DNA from: Saturnia japonica
Lineage: Eukaryota; Arthropoda; Insecta; Lepidoptera; Saturniidae
DNA: 64,000 nt
Assembly (NCBI GenBank): GCA_033032175.1
Contig: CM065309.1
Location: 1,116,001-1,180,000, forward strand
Reading direction: 5' to 3'
Under the pieces are notes generated by a model that saw only the letters and a program-made list of their open reading frames with translations, did not search any database and was not told the origin of the DNA. Shown one piece after another: positions 59,071-64,000 of this stretch (position 1 is its first letter; each line of letters starts with the position of its first letter). The position numbers and the translations under genes are program-made.

Positions 59071-60955
59071 TTACGCACCGAGGGAAAAAAGTAAGACATC
59101 CCCACCCGCAATTGTCACCCTTGCCTTCGCGTATACAATTTTTTTGTCCTCCGGGATGAAAAGTTCACTTTTAGATCCTGTCACGCGGGAGAGAATCGGG
59201 TACTTTTGTCCTGTGTGACAGGGACTAAAAGTGAACTTTTCATCCCGGAGAAGAAAAAATAAATTTACATACAAAAATCGCGTCACATCCTGAGCATTCA
59301 ATGTGTGCCCACAACCTACATGATTGGCACTAAATCGAAGTTTCACCCTGTTGATCGTTGGAGTAATTTTCAGAGCAAAAAATGCAAAAAGCGTTATCTT
59401 GATTTGTGGACTGGGCATGCGCGATCACATTTTCTGATACTACAGTGTCACCTGAAGAAACACGAGCTCTTCCCCGACTTATTCCTCTCTGCGCTATAGA
59501 CGTGATTGACTCCTCAAGTCGCTGTTTGTAAGGACACCCGGCCAATAAAGTAGCGCCAGATGACTTACGACCTCTGTTAGATCTTTTATTCTTTGGTGTC
59601 GGCACCGGTAAGATGTGTTCAGGAAGAACAACAGGATTGCTATCAATCAGTTGCGGTGAAACTGATTTACCTGTCCACTAGGGCCTGGTTGAAATTCTGG
59701 TTGTGTCATTTGAACAGCAATATGCGTACTGGTAGACGGTAGATGAGGGGCATTATCAGTAGCCAGTAAAAACGTTTCTATTAATCGCGTAAATACCAGT
59801 TTTTCTGAACCCATTTACGGCAATAGCTCCTGTTTGGCACCTGAGATAAGCACGTCCCAGCAAATCAGATATTTCGTACAGACTTAACGTCTGGTTGGAA
59901 TTGAGTAACCACTGTCTAATTTCTTCACTGTAGTACGTTTTCAAAGGACCCATAAAAGACCTGTCAAGAGGTTGCATCTTATGTGTTGAATGTGGAGATA
60001 AACTTATAATTCTAACGTTGTTAGCCTCTAGCTGCCATCAAAACATCTAAATTACGTATATGTGAATAATGACCATCAAGAATTAATAAAACAGGCGAGT
60101 CCTCAGTCAGGTGGGCCTTTTCAACGAAATGATGAAACCAGTCAGTAAACAGGTTTGCCTGAATCCATCCTGACGGGTGACATCTACCTATAGAACCTGG
60201 TTGAGCTCCTTTCATCAACGTTTGCGTCATATTTTTGCGTAGAAATACTAACAGCGGTGGAATAAATATGCCACTCGCGCTCATCGCTGATACAACTATC
60301 ACCAATGATCCATGCTCAGCTGCGGTTATGCTACCTACTTGTCTTTTCCCTCACAGACCAATTAATTTAACCATTTTACTTTGTACTATAGAAAGCCCTG
60401 TTTCGTGGACAATTCTCTCGGGAGAATAATGAATTCCTCTTGAAGGAGATCAAAGAACTCATCCACTGCTTCTTTATTGAAACCTTGATGCTCGGGGCAT
60501 TGGAAGTTCCTGTTGATGATCGAATAGACAGTTTATCTTTGTGCCGTAATAAGAAATGACCAACGCAAGCTCGTCCGGCTATGTTATTTCAAAACGGATG
60601 TTCAATATTATTTTTCACAGCCAACTGATAGGCCATTTTGGTATGACACAAGGTTTTTTTCAAGATAAGTTGGCAGGACAGGTCTTCTTCCTATTGTAGT
60701 ATTTACAACCTCATCAGGAGGCTGGTCACCGTGTACAAACCTTTGCAAAGTAGTTTTTGGAACACTATACAATTTAACTGCTTTTTTCAGACCTATTTTC
60801 TTTTCTCTTACTGGTTTTACAGCTTCAATCATGTAAACCTTGGTCCGACTCTTTCTTTTCGACTTCGGCTTTGCTGACAGTTGAGTTCGAGGGATGACTG
60901 TAACCGAGAAAAAAAGTACTAAATGCATTGCGGGTAATTTGGAACCCGGTTCCAT
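59071..60955 (-). pseudogene. Pogo/Tigger-like transposase, broken by frameshifts and stops
   Basis: Pieces in protein order: an N-terminal basic segment and Psq-type helix-turn-helix (60955-60608; AVKLYSVPKTTLQRF); a damaged middle; part of the DDE domain (60305-60021; IPPLLVFLRKN, CHPSGWIQANLFTDWFHHF, and LLILDGHYSH with the second catalytic Asp at residue 77 of the piece); its continuation (59977-59756; QPLDRSFMGPLKTYY, carrying the expected third acidic position); and a C-terminal part (59605-59071) with a CxxC/zinc-finger-like segment (FCIFCSENYSNDQQ). The first catalytic Asp was not located. At least four frame changes make it inactive. The first ATG lies within the subterminal GGAACC palindrome and may not be the native start. 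Confidence 0.8.
59149..59250. repeat. Long perfect-stem hairpin (36-bp arms) inside the pogo element
   Basis: The arms 59149-59184 and 59215-59250 are inverted copies with 34 of 36 bases matching (core GGGATGAAAAGTTCACTTTT). They are separated by a 30-base loop. The stem falls in the C-terminal frame of the transposase. It could be a tiny inserted fold-back element or a local inverted duplication. Confidence 0.8.
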
Positions 60956-61327
60956 ATTACCTGCACCTATCGGATTCCTAAATCAACACCTTACTTTGTT
61001 ACCAAATAATGAAGAAAACAAAAACTAATTCAAATAAATCTTAAAATTTACCTATAACAATGTAAACTTATGCATATATACTTCGTGTAACACTTACTGT
61101 ATTTACCAAAAGTTTTGACATTATTAGGAAATAAAAGTAAAAAACATTTGCAGGTGACACAAAATCTCAAATTCTTATGACAGGTGAAGAATCTCGATGC
61201 AAAAATGACGCTAGTGGTGCTAATACGTTCAATGATATCAGTTCGACGTAATTTCATAGGTTTTCAACAGATGTCGTTGTCTGTTCCTGGAATATTAAGG
61301 GGTTCCAAATTACCACCTCTTCCTCTA

Positions 61328-61920
61328 ATAATAACTATACCGACTGATGATGCGACTGAGTTGCGATTTCCATGTACATGTTGATAAACGCAGCAAAGTT
61401 ACTGTTTTGGTTTATCGCGTTACAGAATCAGCGGCGATTTGCTTTTTGGATTGTACTGTGTTTAATTGAAAAAACCAAAGATTAAGAATTAACGTTTATC
61501 TATGCGAGTTGCACGTGTATGTAACAATAAAACTGAATGGCTCGTAGATCACTTTGCAAAATTGTTTTGAAATACCTTTGCACTTTAGAAGATGTGAACT
61601 ATTTGTGCAACATTCGGACAATATCGAGTGAAATTAATTTTGCTACGGTCACTCGTCATATTAATGATGGCCATATCGACAATTATGTTAACACTGACGT
61701 ATAAATCAAAAACTTTTTTTTTTAATACACATATTATACTAATAGTAGCTGTACACCGCGGTTTGACCCGCGTATTATTTAAAATAAGTTACTGGCTGGT
61801 AATTCATAATACTTCATTATAGAAAATGTTGTAACATTTTCTTGTGGTATTGAAATATATTGGTTTTCATCGCACCCTGTTCTACCAAGCCGAGAGTTGA
61901 ATTATTTTATTTGTCCATTA
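61328..61920. other. Spacer, nothing recognised
   Basis: The short plus-strand frames here (61628, 61860) are hydrophobic and Leu/Ile-rich without domain features. The second overlaps the next repeat. Confidence 0.35.
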
Positions 61921-61924
61921 ACTA

Positions 61925-62253
61925 TATATTAATACGCGAAACAAAAGCTTTCGGTATCTTTTTAAGCGTATTGCGTGCACGGAAGACTGTGATATTTGGC
62001 ATGAAAGCTAAAATTTTATCTATAATATCTGTTACTAATATATTAAATAAAATAAATTAATATTGCAAATTCTAACCTGACCATTGCCATTGAACTTAAA
62101 CCCCTCAAAATATTGACATTATCACTCAACGAGAAGTGACAGCACGTGATGTATATAATTCTTATTTTTTATGAATACTGTAAATGTCAAACAGAAAATA
62201 GTCTATGATCAAAAAGTCGTTGGTCGAATTTCGAGCTTAGGGCGATCGCTAGT
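61925..62253 (+). mobile_element. Helitron-like family D (near full length)
   Basis: Starts CTATATATTAATACGCG and ends GGGCGATCGCTAG followed by T. Collinear with 29597-29954; the GCGATCGC palindrome lies immediately before the CTAG end. Confidence 0.6.
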
Positions 62254-62289
62254 CTCCTTACCTATGCGTTCAAATAAAATGCTATAAAG

Positions 62290-62750
62290 GACAAAGTTTG
62301 TCTTAATGATGAAGGAACTTTGGTTCGTACGGATTAATATATGCTAGGCCTAAAAATAATGCTGATAAATCATTTTTTAATTTTCAATAATTTTTCTCAC
62401 AAAATTCTTGATTTTGGGTTATATAAATAAGTGATCGGCATATTATGCTATCGCCGACTTTTTTAGTTTATACTAAGGACCAATTATTTTGTGCAACATT
62501 GTTTTTACGTATCACTAACCATTACACCAGCGCACGCAGATAAAGCAGTTCGTGAGCGCTTTGCCTTCCGTTTTCCTTGGCAAAAATCAATATTTAAAGC
62601 TAGCTTAGATTTGTAACTTAATGTTACTAAATCACGTTATTCTGATTATTTTTAAAAAATATTTTCGAATCCGACTGGTACTTCCAGAGATAAACGTGTT
62701 TAAACGAACAAAAAACTCTTCCGATTTATTACATTATTAAGTATAGATTG
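62290..62750 (-). mobile_element. Helitron-like family C, 5' part
   Basis: GCCTAAAAATAATGCTGATA, TATTATGCTATCGCCGACTT, CCAGCGCACGCAGATAAAGC and TTACATTATTAAGTATAGAT are in family order (minus orientation). The CTAG end is missing. Confidence 0.5.
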
Positions 62751-62944
62751 CATAATTATTGGTTGTTGATGAAGGTCAAACTTTATTAGATTTTTTGTCT
62801 ATTGTTCGGTCTATAACTTACAGATTATATGATTTGTCAGTAATATGAATAAATATAAAATTATGGGATATAAATAAGTTCTTCGTAGTAACAAACGCGT
62901 TCGGAGCCGTGGGCACTTAATATAATATATGTAATATATTATCA

Positions 62945-63055
62945 AAATATAAAAATCTTTATTCAATTTAGGCCCTAAGAAGGCACTTATGAACTTCAAA
63001 ACACTATTGCCGTTTCGGAAAATATCCAGACATCTAGAAAAACCGGTAAGAAAAA
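62945..63055 (+). repeat. Repeat family G
   Basis: TTTAGGCCCTAAGAAGGCAC, TTATGAACTTCAAAACACTA and CCAGACATCTAGAAAAACCG. Confidence 0.6.
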
Positions 63056-63214
63056 CATATAATTTATTTTCGGTATTATGTTGCTATATAATTACAAATA
63101 AATAATAACAGCGTAAAATTTAGACCTAAATTGTATTAAAACTCGTACGAACCGTTACTTTATAAATAATTTACTGACATTGTAAACTCTTTTGTTTTAA
63201 AACCAGTCACAAAA

Positions 63215-63560
63215 AGTGTCGGTATGTGTGTCTGTCTGTGCCACTAGCTGACAAAAGACTGAACCGATTTCTATCTAGTTTTCTTTGTTTAAAAGGTGAT
63301 TTGATGAAGAGTGGTCTTGGCTATATAATTTAAGAAAATCTGTTGAGCTTTTGAAGATTATCAGCTCTTTTATAGTTGATAAATTGATAGTGAGCATCTT
63401 CAGGTCTGATTGAGTCGAGATTTGGTATTCTGTTACTTCAATGATTTAAAAAAAAACCTTGACCTAATGTTGCAACATCATTTGGAATTGTAGGATATCT
63501 AACGCCTCACCAACTTACAGCAGAGACATCGTATTTAGGCTCTTTGAAATGGCCTCAAGG
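63215..63560 (+). repeat. Interspersed repeat family L, copy 2
   Basis: ACCTTGACCTAATGTTGCAA, CATCATTTGGAATTGTAGG and CCTCACCAACTTACAGCA match 58420-58500. In both places family G and SINE S1 copies are nearby, but in a different order. Confidence 0.5.
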
Positions 63561-63609
63561 TTACTTTTGTCAGGAGTTTATTAAATTTCAATTTACCTTA
63601 TTATCATTA

Positions 63610-63885
63610 TAAATTTAGCGTTTGACCTGATGTTAAGAAACGATGCGGTCTAACATGATACGCTAAGGCGAGTGGATGAATTGTCTCTCTAGTGTAGCTG
63701 CAGGAACAAACCTATTAATAGGTATTTAGTGACAGATTTCAACTCCAGTGTAGTAGCTAGCCAAGTAGCTATTGGAAAAAAATCTTACTACCTTGCTATG
63801 GTTTCATTGCGACGTTTTTCTTGACCGAAACCTCATACTCATTGCAGGGATTCGAACTCACGTCGATCGACGCGATGTTTGTACA
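63610..63885 (-). mobile_element. tRNA-derived SINE (family S1), diverged
   Basis: The plus strand has TTATAAATTTAGCGTTTGAC and CTGATGTTAAGAAACGATGC, a body block GTGACAGATTTCAACTCCAG, and the B-box complement GGGATTCGAACTCACGTCGA at about 63850-63870. The A-box end is degraded. Confidence 0.65.
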
Positions 63886-64000
63886 CAGTCTTTCTTCTTC
63901 TTCATTGATTTAAGAGGCCAGCTCTTGTCGGTTCCCTATCCTCGGCCTTTCTTTTGACCTCTTGATAAGACACGACTCTCACTTTATCCTTCCTTCCTCG
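63886..64000. other. Window end, unassigned
   Basis: CT-rich sequence (TTCTTCTTCTTC, GTCGGTTCCCTATCCTCGGC) may start another repeat. It is cut by the window. Confidence 0.3.

Larger units (their letters stand above)
58815..61327 (-). mobile_element. Pogo/Tigger-like DNA transposon, 2.5 kb, with terminal inverted repeats and TA duplication
   Basis: The 27-base inverted repeats at 58817-58843 and 61299-61325 differ at two positions (core GTGGTAATTTGGAACCCC) and are flanked by TA on each side (58815-58816, 61326-61327). Near each end there is a further internal palindromic copy of the same motif: GGAACCCGGGTTCCAAATTA at 59035-59054 and GTAATTTGGAACCCGGTTCC at 60932-60951. These are candidate transposase-binding sites. 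The interior holds a frameshifted minus-strand transposase. TA target, end structure and protein fit the pogo group of Tc1/mariner. Confidence 0.88.

Overview
The window looks like intergenic and intronic DNA from an insect, most likely a moth or butterfly. The support is AT-rich, intron-split coding sequence, a typical insect-type ELO fatty-acid elongase, BEL/Pao, jockey, RTE and CR1/jockey-like retroelements, mariner/pogo DNA transposons, tRNA-derived SINEs, and many copies of short repeats whose CTAG-type ends (heads such as CTAGCTGTGCCCGCGG) are familiar from lepidopteran genomes. The lepidopteran assignment is inference.

The only clearly functional host gene is an ELOVL-type very-long-chain fatty acid elongase on the minus strand. 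Six coding exons lie between 32174 (ATG) and 20492 (stop). They join with consistent splice phases into a 277-residue protein carrying the HxxHH box, the NSFIHxxMYxYY motif and a KxKxx-type C-terminus. A poly(A) signal lies at 20350-20355. The exon holding the ATG starts at a splice acceptor, so at least one more 5' exon lies further upstream. A candidate with a consensus donor sits at about 56042, 24 kb away, and is in frame with the ATG.

Layout: 1-9 kb is layered repeat debris. It includes a three-level nest (Helitron-like copy, then a CR1/jockey-like LINE, then an inverted jockey LINE) and a LINE inserted into a SINE. At 9.45-10.0 kb is a non-autonomous Tc1/mariner-type element whose longer relative, still carrying transposase fragments, is at 53.7-55.0 kb. 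At 10503-18545 is a complete, very young BEL/Pao LTR retrotransposon: two 1194-bp LTRs with two differences seen, a perfect 5-bp target duplication, and one uninterrupted 1876-codon gag-pol frame. At 20.3-32.2 kb is the elongase with repeat-filled introns. From 32 to 64 kb there is almost only repeat material, including a mariner fragment, a 90/91-bp tandem array with an alternating dimer structure (45.1-46.0 kb), and a frameshifted pogo/Tigger-like transposon with intact terminal inverted repeats (58.8-61.3 kb). Three unassigned signals may be host-derived: a cysteine-rich plus-strand ORF at 32612, a TATA/initiator pair at about 51040-51070, and a minus-strand ORF at 52768-52986.

Coordinates of repeat fragments were set by eye from internal comparison of copies and are approximate to about 10-20 bases unless a target duplication or terminal repeat fixes them.
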